A stretch of DNA of 64,000 nt from Primula veris (taxonomy: Eukaryota; Streptophyta; Magnoliopsida; Ericales; Primulaceae). The position numbers and the translations under genes were made by a program. Numbering within the stretch: position 1 is the first letter of the stretch; every line of letters starts with the position of its first letter. Below are positions 48,474-60,234 of this stretch, piece after piece. Location: the NCBI GenBank assembly GCA_963682055.1, contig OY821747.1, positions 27,898,126 to 27,962,125 on the forward strand, written 5' to 3'. The notes under the pieces are model-generated. The model saw only the letters and a list, made by a program, of their open reading frames with translations, ran no database searches and was not told the DNA's origin.

Positions 48474-48700
48474 AATGCATACACAGAGTTGAATGATCCT
48501 GTCGTGCAAAGCCAACATTTCGCTGATCGACTCAAGGTAGTTATGACTAGTGAAGGAACATCATTGGAAAATTGGAGAGATTTCATCTTTCTTTGTTTTA
48601 AATATATAGGATCGTGGATCGGCATTCGGGATGGGGATGCAATGGCTTTGGATGAAACTTTTCGCACTTCCCTTTAGTATGGTTTACCCCCAACAACTGC
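48474..48700 (+). pseudogene. Lysyl-tRNA synthetase fragment, broken
   Basis: 48,474-48,536 codes NAYTELNDPVVQSQHFADRLK-like sequence, a signature of the class II lysyl-tRNA synthetase catalytic domain. It is followed by GT and about 70 bases that look like an intron ending in TATAG (48,609). The next exon-like stretch has a frame slip, then DAMALDETF, a TAG stop where the family has Glu, and YGLPPT. The final motif-3 Arg region and C-terminus do not follow, and the N-terminal anticodon-binding domain is absent. Because the intron is kept, it arose by DNA duplication rather than retrocopying. The intact gene would charge tRNA-Lys. Confidence 0.8.
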
Positions 48701-49020
48701 TAGATGATATAATCGGCATGTCCCAGTAAGATGGACCTTCTTAGGCAGTGGTGACTCAATGGTTGAGTTCATTGCTTGATAAGATATCACAACTTCCACC
48801 TCAGCAGCCACCGCAGCAGTTTCCCAGCGACCATTTTGTTATGTTGGGATACTAACCCCCGACAGCTGGTAGATAATATAATCGGCATGTCCCAGTAGGA
48901 TGGACCTTCTTAGGCAGTGGTGACTCAATGGTTGAGTTCGTTGCTTGATAAGATATCACAACTTCCACTTCAGCAGCCACCGCAGCAGTTTCCCAGCGAC
49001 CATTTTGTTATGTTAGGATT
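48686..49020 (+). repeat. 169-bp tandem duplication
   Basis: Two copies, the second offset by 169 bases (ATCGGCATGTCCCAGTA at 48,712 and 48,881). Each has a coding-looking stretch (LLDKISQLP, then a Pro/Gln-rich PPQQFPSDHFVML) with the same in-frame stops. It begins inside the synthetase fragment. Confidence 0.85.
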
Positions 49021-49225
49021 CACAGATAAGAGGGGATTAAGACTTCAGGTAGTAGTGTGAATGGTATAGACCGATTTGTTTAGATGTTTATATTTTTAAA
49101 CAGAGTGCGAATTTTAATTATGTGCCGGACCTGTATACTATTTCTATATATTAGGTACGACTTTTATGTTTAATGGATATCTCCATGCATGTCGAATGCT
49201 TTTGATACTCATTTCCAACTTTCAG

Positions 49226-49294
49226 AAAAATTATCGACTCAATTGGGAGACCACTACATCAGTAGAATTATCGAGAAACATGCTTGTCTGGTAG
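49226..49294 (+). pseudogene. Exon-like fragment of unknown gene
   Basis: After TTTCAG, 22 codons (KNYRLNWETTTSVELSRNML...) run to a TAG. It may be a last exon of the same broken gene material. I do not recognise it. Confidence 0.25.
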
Positions 49295-49860
49295 ATATAC
49301 AGTTGAGCTGAGAGGAATATGTAATTCTGACAAGAATATTAAGTCCGTTTGTTGCTGTTATTTTTTGCAATTGAGTCCGTTTGTTTGATTATATAATTGT
49401 GTATTGAACCGCCCATGTGTCGAAATTAAGACTTCAAACACTGACTTGTGTAGTTGTGTTCCCAGCTTATGCATACATTATACAGAAACAGGTTCATACA
49501 CAGTTTTCATTGTCAGGAAAAATGGTTTACTATTGAAGCTTATTCGAGTCTTTGAGCTTTAAGGGTGGAAACACTAATTTACATTAACAAAAGCTGATAT
49601 CTACAAGTACATCCGCATCACATAGATAGCATCTACATACTTTCTAAAATCAGTAAGTTCTGGCCGTTAAATATGCGTGAGTTAAGAGAACAACAAATTC
49701 CAGGAGCTTGAATAATTACATAAATCATATGCAAAGCATGAGAGGGCAGCACACCTACACATAACATAGGAAGAACAGCTACACAGGCTTGAATGATAAA
49801 ACTCCCTTGTTAGAAGACTCGAGAACCATTCAATGATAATAACCTTTTCTTAGGCCTTTC

Positions 49861-52800
49861 TTAACTTGTTGATTCATCCTCCATTGGTAACCATTCGAAT
49901 TTGGCCATTTGTTCTTGTTTTTTCTTTTCGATGTTCTTCAAGAAGCGGTTGACGAGTATCTGGTTCGATTCAAACACCAAACGTAGTCCTCCGATCTGCA
50001 CAATCATCATTTTCTTGTGTTAGCTTCATTGCAAAAACTCAAGATGATTGTGACGCAGATTCTAAAACAGTTAACTATACAAGCAACTCCAAATATATCA
50101 ATTGTTCACAAACTTATTGTCATCTGTAAAGTACCAAATCAAAGTTTTGAAGGCAGATCATTATTCTGAAGAAGATACGTACATGTATCTCCATTAATCA
50201 TTATATATGCTGTAAGAATCTACATAAAAAAAGATAAATATAAAAACCAAAATCATCAGTCTACTTGAGATATGATGCAAGGGTGCAGTCCTTTTCCCCA
50301 TGTTACCATTAGATATAGTGTTTTGTGCACGATAACTCTAGAAACAAAAACCAACTCATTTTTTTTATAGAGTCGATTAGTTGTCTCAAGTTACTATCAA
50401 CCTTGTAATAGAGCATTACATTGTGATTAGTAAAATCTTAAAACAAATTTTATCCAGATACGCTTCACGATGAAAGAAGTCTTGAGCGGCAACACAAACG
50501 CACAAACACAGATGCTGATCTCCAAGAATAAGAAAAAGAAAACATTGGGACAAAAGTGGCCACCTCAATCAGACAGCCAGAACTAAGACTGACAAACATG
50601 CCAGTGTCAACTTCTTTGCCATTCACCAGCATTGGATTCTTTGCAAGATTTTTCAACAAGAATGACCCATCATCTTTCATCTTCAGAATAGCCTAAACAG
50701 TAAATGAGCAAACCTTTATTGTTCTAAATAGTTCGTTAGTAGGTGGATGCCTGGACATTAAAAGGATGGCTATGTAGTCTTTCGACCTTCTATGTATTAA
50801 TCCCACGTATATACATGACAGTGTCTCAATCTTCCAAAATATTCAGATCATTTACTAGTATAGATGCCGAAAGACTAAAAGGATGGCTACATAGTATTGG
50901 GTTATAAAGCTCAACTCCTTAGGCAACGCACTTTTTTCAAGATAGGACCTGCTGCTAGGAAAAATCCAATTTAATACCTTCTACTACCAAAACCACTCAA
51001 TTAAGTACCCTCCCCGTAAATTGCTTAACAGAAAGTAAATGACTTTGGTAGTTGAAGGTACTAAATTGAAAACAGTGTTTTGTACAGGTATTAAACTTTT
51101 TAAATCCTAGATTTAGCGGCGATGACGTCATTAGCACGTCACTTTCTGTTAAGCAATTGATGGACGGGGTACTAAATTGAGTGATTTTGTTAGTTGAATT
51201 ATCTAAATTGGTTTTTTCGTAGTATAAGATACTAAATTGAAACAAGCGTTATGTCCAGGGTATTAAACAGTTTGAATCCCATAGTATTTTGACATTTTCA
51301 CCTTCTATGTATTAAGTCCACATGTATATAAGCATGACAGTGTCTCGGTATTCCAAAATATTCAGCGCTGACATGCACAAATAGCCAAAAATAACTTCTT
51401 CGTAGAATGTAAAAAGTAACATAACAAATGCTTTCTCACCTGATTTCTAGATATCTTGGTATGACACCCTTCTTTTCCCAAATCAATGTCTACAACTGTA
51501 TCCTCGGTTGATCTTCCAAGAATGACCTAATATGGATGAAAATCAAGTTTCAGTTAAAATAAGTAAAGAAAACCGAAAACCGAAAACCGAGTGAGTTGAA
51601 GTAACTAAACCCTCACATTTCACACTCCTTGAAACAATCAGCAGGAGTAATAGGTATAGCTACATCAAAGACAAGGCATGTGCTGTAGCTACCACATTTT
51701 ACATTTTTTTAAACATATAGACAACGTATTTCATTTTTGTGAGTTTTGTCTTGGACAGGAAAGAACCATATTCTTATATGACGCTATCATTTAAACTATT
51801 ATGTTCAGACTAGCAATTCGGAGTAAATACCTCTGTTTTTCGAATTAAATGCCTTGAACGAGGACCATACAAAACTGCAAGGGCACCTGATGTCATGGCT
51901 CTTTGAATTGAAGCTTGAGCACTTCGTTCCAATCTTCTGATTTTCCCCTGTGGATTCTCCTGCTGATACCTTGAAACTGGACCTTCAAGATGACAAAACC
52001 AATAAATATGGAATGCTACATTTTTATTTCATGCTATTATTATGATAGAATGAAAAATTTAGAACTCTTTATATTAAATCTATAAAAAATAGGAACTAGC
52101 ACTTGACCAACCAATAGACTGAAGAGAAACTATAAGTACTGACTAAGTCGATTTTATCCATAATCCACCTCATTGGAATATACATATTTTATCTAGCCAG
52201 TTAAGTTAGGACTAGCAATCTTCTTTTCAATTATCAATGATCGTACAAAGTACATAGACAAAAGTATTTAGCAAAACTGGAAACTCCTAAGTCCCAAAAC
52301 TCTCACCAAAATCAGCCTTCAATAGTCCAATTAAATGAGAGGGTATAACCAAAAAAGAAGTTGATAGGCTAAACACGGAGAAAAGGTACCTCGTCGCGTA
52401 AAATCTAAGCCATCATTAAATGAACCCAAGTCCATGCCAAGTATCTGAAACAAAATATGGACAATTACCAGAGGCGAAATTAATCAGAAGACACAAATTG
52501 CAAGAGCTCCGTCCAGGACAGAATTTCACCAACGTTGTAGGTTTCAAACACAGTTTATCTATAAAAAAAACATACCAAGGCCTCAATCTCAGAAAAAGTA
52601 GGATCATCAATATCGCTTTCAGGCCCTTCATGGTCTGATATAGAGGGATTAACCACCGATTCTGCATAATCCATTTCAACAGGACCAGTTTCGATATTTA
52701 ATGGTAATTCCGTCAATATAGCTGGTGTCTCTCCTGCCTGTTTACAACAAACATACAAATTTAGATAGAGATTAGATCAGAGGTGAGCATGTACTTGCTG

Positions 52801-55800
52801 TTTCTGTAAGGAAAATATAATATCAAATAAAATATACCTCTGAATTAACCTTCTTAAAATCCTTATCCAATTTTGTAGCATGGACAAAGGCTAGACTTGT
52901 CTGGGCCGGTTTGTTCGTAGTTAGATTCTTACATATGTTATTTGATATATCTCTTATGGTTGGCCCACCACCTGCAGGGAGTTGATCCATCTCGGGAAAC
53001 TTTAGTGAGAGAACCAATTGTGAAGTCTGAGACAACTGTGTAAGTTCTTTGCCATTCTTCACCGAGTTTAATCCTTGTTCACTGTTTTCCTCTATAATAG
53101 ATACATGCTTTATATCACTTTTAGTGGCGATTGATATTGTAGCAGAAGAAGCACATAGTGTGTCACGGATAAGCAAAAATGTATCATCGTTACATGGGAT
53201 TTCTAGCGACGGCTTTAGCGGTTGTAAAAATTCTTCACTTTTCTTTACTAATCCTAGTCCTTGTGGATTGTTTCTTTCAATAATAGATACAGGGTTTATG
53301 TCACTTTTGGTGGCCGGTAAAATATCAAAAGAAGCACATGGTGTCTCAGGATGGGTAAGCAAGAAAATATCATCTCTACATGGGATATCTGGTAAGGGCT
53401 TAGACGATTGTAAAAGTTCTTCATTTTTCGTTACCAAGTTCACTCCTTGTAGAATGGTTCGCTTTATAATCGATAAAGGGTATATATCAGTTTTGACGAT
53501 TGATATCGTATCAGAAGCACATGGTTTCTCAGGATGAATAAGCAAAAAGGTATCATCATTACATGTTAGTTCTAGTGAAGGCTTAGACAATTGAAAAATT
53601 TCTTCCCTTTTCTTAACCGAGTTCACTACTTGTAGATTGTTTCTCTCTATAATCGATACAGGGTTTATATCAATTTCAACGACTGATACCAAATCGGAAG
53701 AAGCACATGGTGTCTCAGGATGGATAACCACAATAATATCATCATGACATGGGAGTTCTAGTGAAGGCTTGGAGGGTTGCAAATTTTCTTCACTTTTCGT
53801 GTCCGAGTTCACTACTTGTAGATTTTCTCTCTCTATAATCGATACAGGTTTTATATCAGCATCAACGACTGATACCATATCAGAAGAAGCACATGGTGTG
53901 CCAGGATGCATAGGTACAATAATATCACCATGACATGGAGGTTCTAATGAAGGCGTAGACGGTTGCAAATTTTCTTCACTTTTCGTGTCCGAGTTCACGA
54001 CTTGTAGATTGTTTCTCTCTATAATCGATACAGGTTTTATAGCAGTGTCAACAACTGAAACCATATCAGAAGAAGCACATGGTGTGCAAGGAATCATATG
54101 TACAATAATATCATCATGACATGGGGGTTCTAATGAAGGCGTAGACGGTTGTAAAAGTTCTTCCCTTTTTTTTACCGAGTTTAGTCCTTGTAGACTGTTC
54201 CTTGCTATTATAGTTTCAGGGTTCTTATCACTTTCGGCGATTGATATCGTAGCAGCAGTAGTAGATGATGGCTCAGCATGGAAAAACAAGAAAATATCAT
54301 CATTACAAGGTATTCCTGGGTCCTCGTTGTTCAACACACAGCACATTTTACACTCAATATACTCGAGAGGCTTGTTATTCAATGTAGATGTTGGTGAGCA
54401 TTGGATCAGGATAGCTTTTTCTTCAACTTTGTAAGTTTCATTTCCATCTACGTCCATTGGCAAAACAGACAGTGTATTATCAGAACAAGAGTCATCTACC
54501 AGGTTTTTCCCATCCGTAGCCATGAAAAGTGTGTCATTGTTAGGAATACCAAAAACTAAACTGGAAGGATCTAGAAGATCAACATCTGATGTAAAATCTC
54601 CATTAATTAAGCTGTCACCACTTTTCTGATCCACCCTCTTGCATGGGAGTTCTAGTGAAGGTTTCGACGGTTGCAAATTTTCTTTACTTTTCGTGACCGA
54701 GTTTACTACTTGTAGATTGTTTCTCTCTGCATCAGTTTCAAAGACTGATACCATATCAGAAGAAGCATGTGGTGTCTCAGGATGGATAAGCACAATATTA
54801 TCATCATGACATGGGAGTTCTAGTGAAGGCTTAGACGGTTGTAAAAATTCTTCACTTTTTGTTACCGAGTTTAGTCCTTGTAGATTGTTTCTCGCTAAAA
54901 TAGTTTCAGGGTTTTTATCATTTTCCGCGATTGATATCATAGCAGAAGTAGATGGTGCCTCAGCATGAATAAGCAAGAAAACATCATCATTACAAGGCAT
55001 TTCTGGGTCCTCGGTATTCAACACACAGTACATTTTACACTCAGGTATTTCTGGGTCCTCTGTATTCAACACACAGTACATTTTACACTCAATATCCTCG
55101 AAAGGCTCGTTATTCAATGAAGATGTTGGTGAGTATTGGATCAGGATAGCTTTTTCTTCAACTTTGTAAGTTTCATTGCCATCTATGTCCATTGGCAAAA
55201 CAGCCAGCGTACTATCACAAAAAGAGTCATTTATCCGTTTTTTCCCATCCATATCCATGAAAAGTCTGTCTTTGTTAGGAATACCAAAGACCGAATCGGA
55301 AGGATCTAAAAAATCACCATCTGATGTAAAATCTCCATTAATTAAGTGGTCACCCCTTTTCTGGTCCACCCTCTTGCTTATGCTAGCATCATTATCAGGA
55401 ACTAATAGTTTGCTGGTGCATGTAGAACCAGCTTGAACACCACGAGAAATAATATTATTGCATCCAAAATTGTTCGATTCAGAAGGTGGCATTCCATCAA
55501 TTCTTGCTGAACCTTGAACCGGAAAGGTGGAATTAACTGTTTCAATATCACTAAATTGGTTGTTTACAAGGGGGTTTGGGCTTTCAGGGTGACATGTCTC
55601 ACCACCAGTAGTTATGGTGGCAGTTAAATCTGTCTTGACTTGGCGGAAATTCTGTTGGAGTATATCAAAATCAGTTTTTTGTGGTATTCCCTGCTTATGA
55701 AAATCATCTCTATTTGATGTACAGCTATGTAGGTAGTTTTCAGTCGGAAACTGTAGATCTACAGAGCTGAAAAAATCGTGTCGAACTCTTTTTAGCATGG

Positions 55801-56909
55801 GAAAATACCGACTACGGAGACTTCGGCCTTTCCTTTTTCTAAGACTAGAAGTAATTCCCTTAGATTTATCTAGTTCATCACTAAACAAGTGAGCACAAGC
55901 TTTGGTCGAAATATCAGAATTGTAGAGCAAGGTGTGCCCCCTGTCACGCACTTCTTGTGACGAGAATGGGAGTGAATAATGTATTGCACGTTTAGCAAGT
56001 GCTTCCAAGGAAACTCCCTCCTGCAAAAGGTGATTTACCGAAAAATTTAACAAACAATTTACAACAATGATGTAAAGCGTCGGGAAAACAAGAAATCAGA
56101 TTAATGGAATTAGCTATATAGATCGAAAAGGTCATAAAAACTACTCCACCATCACTAGGAAATGGAAACATACAACGTCATATCTTGATTATATGCTAAG
56201 TTATGAATGCATTGTTCTATTCCTATCTTCAAAAATAGGTCATGATAACAATAAAACGCAAATGTCTAGCAACCAAGCACTTAATTAGGAGTTTAGGACC
56301 ACTGGATCCCCTATGTGCAGCATTGTTACCCTCGTTTTACGATTTTTATCATTTATTATAAGTAACATGTTCTTATTTAACAAGTGCATGCACAATTTTT
56401 CCTGTTTGGTTCTGCACAAATTTATTTTCAATTTTCCATTAACGTAACTAATACTTAAGCGATTGGCACAATGACAACAAATCGAGCATTGAATTTATAG
56501 TTAGCTGTCATCCCTCGAAAAAATCTTTCTTTTTTATTATAGTTACCTCAAATAACATTTAACAATCCGTTTTTGCCTTGGCAATCTAATTCGTGGAAAT
56601 GTGACCGCAGCAAGAAAAATAAACTATACCCTTTATCGGAACTAATCGACCAATTATCTTGTAATTTCAACAATAAATTACATAAATCGTTAAAATGAAA
56701 ATGTGATGACAACTCATTTTCACAAAACCTAAGTCGGAACACATTCCACTAAAAATATTTCAATTTTCAACTAATTGGTAGCAAAGTAAAAAAAACGAAA
56801 ACAACGAGAACCGAGCAACACATCCGAAACCTCGTACCTCGACAGCCTTTTTTGACAGAATGTCGTAATCAGGTTGCCACGTGGCAGAGCTACGAATAGA
56901 TAACTCCAT
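49861..56909 (-). CDS. Microspherule protein 1 / EMB1967-like FHA-domain protein
   Basis: My exon model on the minus strand is 56,909-56,838; 56,020-52,838; 52,737-52,576; 52,444-52,390; 51,982-51,831; 51,526-51,440; 50,692-50,564; 49,995-49,861. The sum is 3,975 nt, giving 1,324 residues, and all junctions are GT-AG and in frame. The N-terminus (WQPDYDIL...EGVSLEALAKRA...RDRGHTLLY) is the MCRS_N-type, SANT-like region of plant EMB1967 relatives. An acidic segment (YAESVVNPSISDHEGPE) and the Q-x-K-I-R-R-L-E-R-S-A-Q-A-S-I-Q-R helix precede the FHA domain. The FHA (about residues 1,205-1,300) keeps GRS, ISRNQ and the NGKEV turn; the usual His after SR is Asn/Gln, as often in this family. A Lys/Glu coiled end follows. 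Animal MCRS1 is part of INO80/NSL chromatin complexes, so a nuclear chromatin role is likely. Arabidopsis relatives are about half this length; the excess is the repeat array in exon 2. Confidence 0.9.
50985..51195. repeat. Inverted repeat (fold-back) in intron 6
   Basis: 50,988-51,037 and 51,141-51,190 are near-perfect reverse complements (ATTGCTTAACAGAAAGT versus ACTTTCTGTTAAGCAAT). Outside it a direct repeat (50,786-50,850 and 51,300-51,366, phrase CCTTCTATGTATTAA) flanks the region, suggesting an insertion with local duplication. Confidence 0.7.
52990..55385 (-). repeat. Array of ~61-codon repeats in exon 2 of the FHA gene
   Basis: About nine units follow the pattern PCxDDxxxLIHPETPCASS ... 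SIIERNNLQ ... VNSVTKSEE ... LQPSKPSLEL. A larger ~110-codon block (KRVDQKxGDxLINGDFTSD through ECKMxCVLNxEDP) occurs twice (about 55,385-55,010 and 54,645-54,310), giving a higher-order duplication of about 735 bp. Confidence 0.92.
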
Positions 56910-57599
56910 AATGCTTAAATATTACTCGTAATTATCATTTCGAAATAAAACCCATTTAGGATAATATGGAGCTGTTGAGTAACTTTACTGTTACTTAAGC
57001 AACGAATAGATAATACATACACATTTTATGTACAATATATATATATACATAATTATATGTATATATATATATAGAGAGAGAGGGGGGGGAGAGAGCTTTG
57101 TTTTTGTTTTTTCTGTCAATAAAAATGGTGTTACGAAACATTGGATTAATTACATTAATGGTACAGGAATTTGATAAAGAGAGGCGTGTGACATGCCATG
57201 CAAATGATCCGAGTGGAGACGAGTCTATCTCTATCTCTGCTCAAGCTCGCCTAGTTTAGTCACACTGTCTTACTTAGAGATGAGTTCGATCCGAACCTCT
57301 TCTCGACCTCTATCTAAACACGTTTTTAAACAAATTTAGCATATTGTTGCGCTTAAAAAGTCATTTTTTTTATAGCTAAAATCAATGTTAAAATAATGAA
57401 TAATACATTAATTCTTGTGAGTTTTCAATTTTAATTAGATTTAGTTTTAAATAATCAATTTCTTACATAAATTGAAAATTTTCATTGACCATCATCATTA
57501 CTTGATAAAACTTATGTATATAAGCAGTAATATATATGAAAATAAATACTAAAATAATTAAATGGTTTTTTAAACGAGTCCGAATAGGTTCACATAATT
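56910..57599. other. Divergent intergenic region, FHA-gene promoter side
   Basis: Upstream of the FHA gene. A TA/GA microsatellite lies at 57,040-57,095. The rest is AT-rich with no gene and no clear TATA box assigned. Confidence 0.4.
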
Positions 57600-57845
57600 A
57601 TTTTATTCACCGTTAGAGATTGATAGTTGTTATGCATGAGTAGGTTGTGATATTGTAAGTGTTGAGTCTTTATCATTATTCCTTTCAATATCAATAAATA
57701 CTGAGTGGGCGCTCCGGAGATATAGACAAGTTGATAATGTCGAACTCCATTTAAAATCGTCTCGTGTTTAATGTTTTTTATTAACTTCATTATATTCGTC
57801 AGTTGCACTGTAATTACAACTGTAGTTACAACTGAAAACGCGTAA
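57600..57845 (+). mobile_element. Copia-like LTR 3' (U5) fragment
   Basis: GGGCGCTCCGGAGATATAGA, then GTCGAACTCC and a C-poor tail ending ACTGTAGTTACAACTGAAAA. It parallels the end of the LTR at 23,940-24,090 (GAGTGTCCCGGAGATGTAGC, GGTTGCAACTACACTTGAAA). No left end is found. Confidence 0.6.
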
Positions 57846-57949
57846 CCGTATTCGGAATTTCGGACATATGTTTTTTCAATATGATGACAAATAATATGTC
57901 ACTAGAATCTCAGACGTAAGACATAACACTCTTTTTCTCCAAATATATA

Positions 57950-58388
57950 TATAGTGATTAGCGTATTAGTTGATTAGATGCGTCTTCTTAGACTTATTGT
58001 TTTGTTTACCAATTTAGAAAATAGGGTAGTTGGATCCTAAATTATTAAAAGTTGATAAATTGGGTACCAATTTAATATTTTTACCATGTTCTAAATTAAT
58101 ACTTTTACTGTCATATTTTACCACTCTCATATAATTTTAGTTCAATGTTACACTTTTAAACAAATACTCATATAATTTTAGTTCAATGTTACACTTTTAA
58201 ACAAATACACCAATTTCCATAGGAGATAGAGAGATGGAGTTTGTTAGGATAAATAATAGTAATAAGCCAACACATACGATATTCACAGTGCTGATTACAA
58301 TTTACAACGGTGATTGTAATAATATTACTACCGAAGAAAGTCGTAGCATCATATTCACCATCGGCTTTTGTACAAAACGTCATTTAAT
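57950..58388 (+). pseudogene. Glutaredoxin promoter + exon 1, tandem copy 1 (degenerate)
   Basis: ATG at about 58,234 in GAGAGATGGAGTTTGTTAGG. The start matches copies 2 and 3 (MEFVRINN). Indels then shift the frame, and the end (CCATCGGCTTTTGTACAAAACGTCATTTA) stops before the active-site part. Upstream, a 42-bp perfect tandem repeat lies at about 58,121-58,204. Confidence 0.7.
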
Positions 58389-58559
58389 ATGAGATTAAAT
58401 CAAAAATTTCAAACTAAAACAAACTTTTTACTTAATATATAAGATTATAGTTGTAAATTTTAATATAATTTAACTACCAAAAATATTATTTTTTTAAAAG
58501 TAAAAATTTAGGAAAAAAGTAAAAAATTTAGCAGCTACTAAATTACTATCATGCCCCAT

Positions 58560-58850
58560 TAGTATTATATTTGAAATGTATAATTTGCAAGTTTCTGTTT
58601 AATTTTAGTTCAACGTTACATTTTTAAACAAATACATCTATATTTGCATCGGAGAGGGAGAGATGGAGTTTGTTAGGATAAAAAATATGAAGTTAACATA
58701 TACGATATCCACAATGGTAATTATAACGGTGATGCTGATAATATTAGTCGTAACGTCCAATTCATCGACTTTTGTACAAACGCCATTTACTCCAATCGTA
58801 CGCTATTTTCTCCAAATCTTACTGTCCGTATTTATCACACAAACACACAC
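58560..58850 (+). pseudogene. Glutaredoxin promoter + exon 1, tandem copy 2 (frameshifted)
   Basis: ATG at 58,663. The signal-peptide-like stretch (LTYTISTMVIITVMLIILVV) is kept. One base is missing near 58,800 (TCGTACGCT versus TCGTATCGCT in copy 3), so the active-site segment IFSKSYCP is in another frame. A possible donor (CCGTATTT) remains. Confidence 0.8.
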
Positions 58851-59480
58851 ACACACTTACACTTTCTCTATATATACACACACTAACGAATCTGCCCACG
58901 CGATTCGTGTACGTAAAACCTTACAAATATATAAATTATAATCAACAAAACTAAGAAAAAATAATTGACTGTAAAAAAATAAAGTGTTTCATATCTTGCA
59001 AAAAAAAAAAACTACAGAGAGAAAGACAGAAAGAAAATCAAATGAAGCGGAGAGAGGGAGTAAATGAGAGATAGAATTAGAAAGTGAGAGGAAAACGTAG
59101 AGTTAATTGACAGTTAGAGAGTGATTTTTTATTTTATTTATTCTATTGTGTTTTTTTATAGGTGATATTGAGAGCCAAAAGATGAAACGTGTAAATAACT
59201 TACTTTTTCTTGGTTCACACGTATTAACACTATAGATATATATAGTGATTAGATGCTAAGTTTATTATATAGTACTTGTTTCTAGATTTAACTGTCTTGT
59301 GTAAAACCTGGTAAATTGGGTGCTAAATTAGTAAAAGATGATAAAAGTTGATATCAATTTGACATTTTTCCCATTTACTAAATTAATACATATACTATCA
59401 TATTTTACAACTCGCATCTATTTTAGTTCAACGTTACAGTATTATTAAACAAATACACCTTATTTCCATCGAAGAGATAG

Positions 59481-59481
<1 letters not shown>

Positions 59482-59521
<40 letters not shown>
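59482..59521 (+). repeat. (TA)n(GA)n microsatellite in the glutaredoxin 5'UTR
   Basis: TA repeats followed by GA repeats abutting the ATG. The two upstream paralogues have only GAGATAGAGAG or GAGAGGGAGAG there. Confidence 0.85.
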
Positions 59522-59522
<1 letters not shown>

Positions 59523-59523
<1 letters not shown>

Positions 59524-59713
59524 TGGAATTTATTAGGATAAACAATAATAAAAGGAAGTTAAAAAATACGATATTCAGAGTGGTAATTGTAACGGTGATT
59601 TTGCTAGTATTTTTACTACCGGGAAAAGCCGTGGGATCAAATTCACCGTCGGCTTTTGTACAAAACGTCATTTACTCCAATCGTATCGCTATTTTCTCCA
59701 AATCTTATTGCCC
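59523..59713 (+). CDS. First exon of a secretory CC-type glutaredoxin (GRXC3/C4-like), copy 3, open
   Basis: [13 protein letters not shown] is followed by a hydrophobic signal/anchor segment (about residues 19-37) and then [21 protein letters not shown], quoted here to its core IFSKSYC. In this family the catalytic CPYC begins exactly here. The exon ends CC|GTAATT, a phase-2 donor, leaving the YC half for exon 2. These thiol-disulfide oxidoreductases use glutathione, and the GRXC3/C4 group enters the secretory pathway. Downstream exons are not visible by 64,000, so the gene may continue outside or be broken. A (TA)n(GA)n run (59,482-59,521) directly before the ATG is absent from the two older copies. 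Confidence 0.7.
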
Positions 59714-59814
59714 GTAATTATTACTTTCTCTCCACACACACACACATATGTATATATATATATATATGATGTTATGCTGTTAGTGTTGATTTTATTTTGT
59801 TTTTCGGATTTAAG

Positions 59815-60205
59815 TTTCATATACTATCTATGTTCTTTGCAAAATTATTACCGTATTAGTGAAATGGAACATATTTTGATTAGCTCATAATTATCACCGT
59901 ATTAGTGAAATGGAACATATTCTGATTAGGTTTCATATACTATCTATGTTCTTTGCAAAATTATTACCGTATTAGTGAAATGGAACATATTTTGATTAGC
60001 TCATAATTATCACCGTATTAGTGAAATGGAACATATTCTGATTAGGTTTCATATACTATCTATGTTCTTTGCAAAATTATTACCGAATTAGTGAAATGGA
60101 ACATATTTTGATTAGCTCATAATTATCACCGTATTAGTGAAATGGAACATATTCTGATTAGGTTTCATATACTATCTATGTTCTTAGCAAAATTATCACC
60201 GTATG
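59815..60205 (+). repeat. 116-bp tandem repeat, 3.4 copies
   Basis: TTTCATATACTATCTATG starts at 59,815, 59,931, 60,047 and 60,163. The copies are nearly identical. Each unit is itself two half-units sharing ATTAGTGAAATGGAACATAT. Confidence 0.96.
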
Positions 60206-60234
60206 GTCCGTGTATATATATATATATATATACA

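Noticed and set aside
53049..53537. 162-codon plus-strand ORF and similar ones over 53-55.4 kb
   Set aside because: Antisense shadow of the FHA gene's coding repeats.
56876..56886. CCACGTGG as a G-box promoter element
   Set aside because: It lies inside the first coding exon of the FHA gene, so it is explained by coding sequence.
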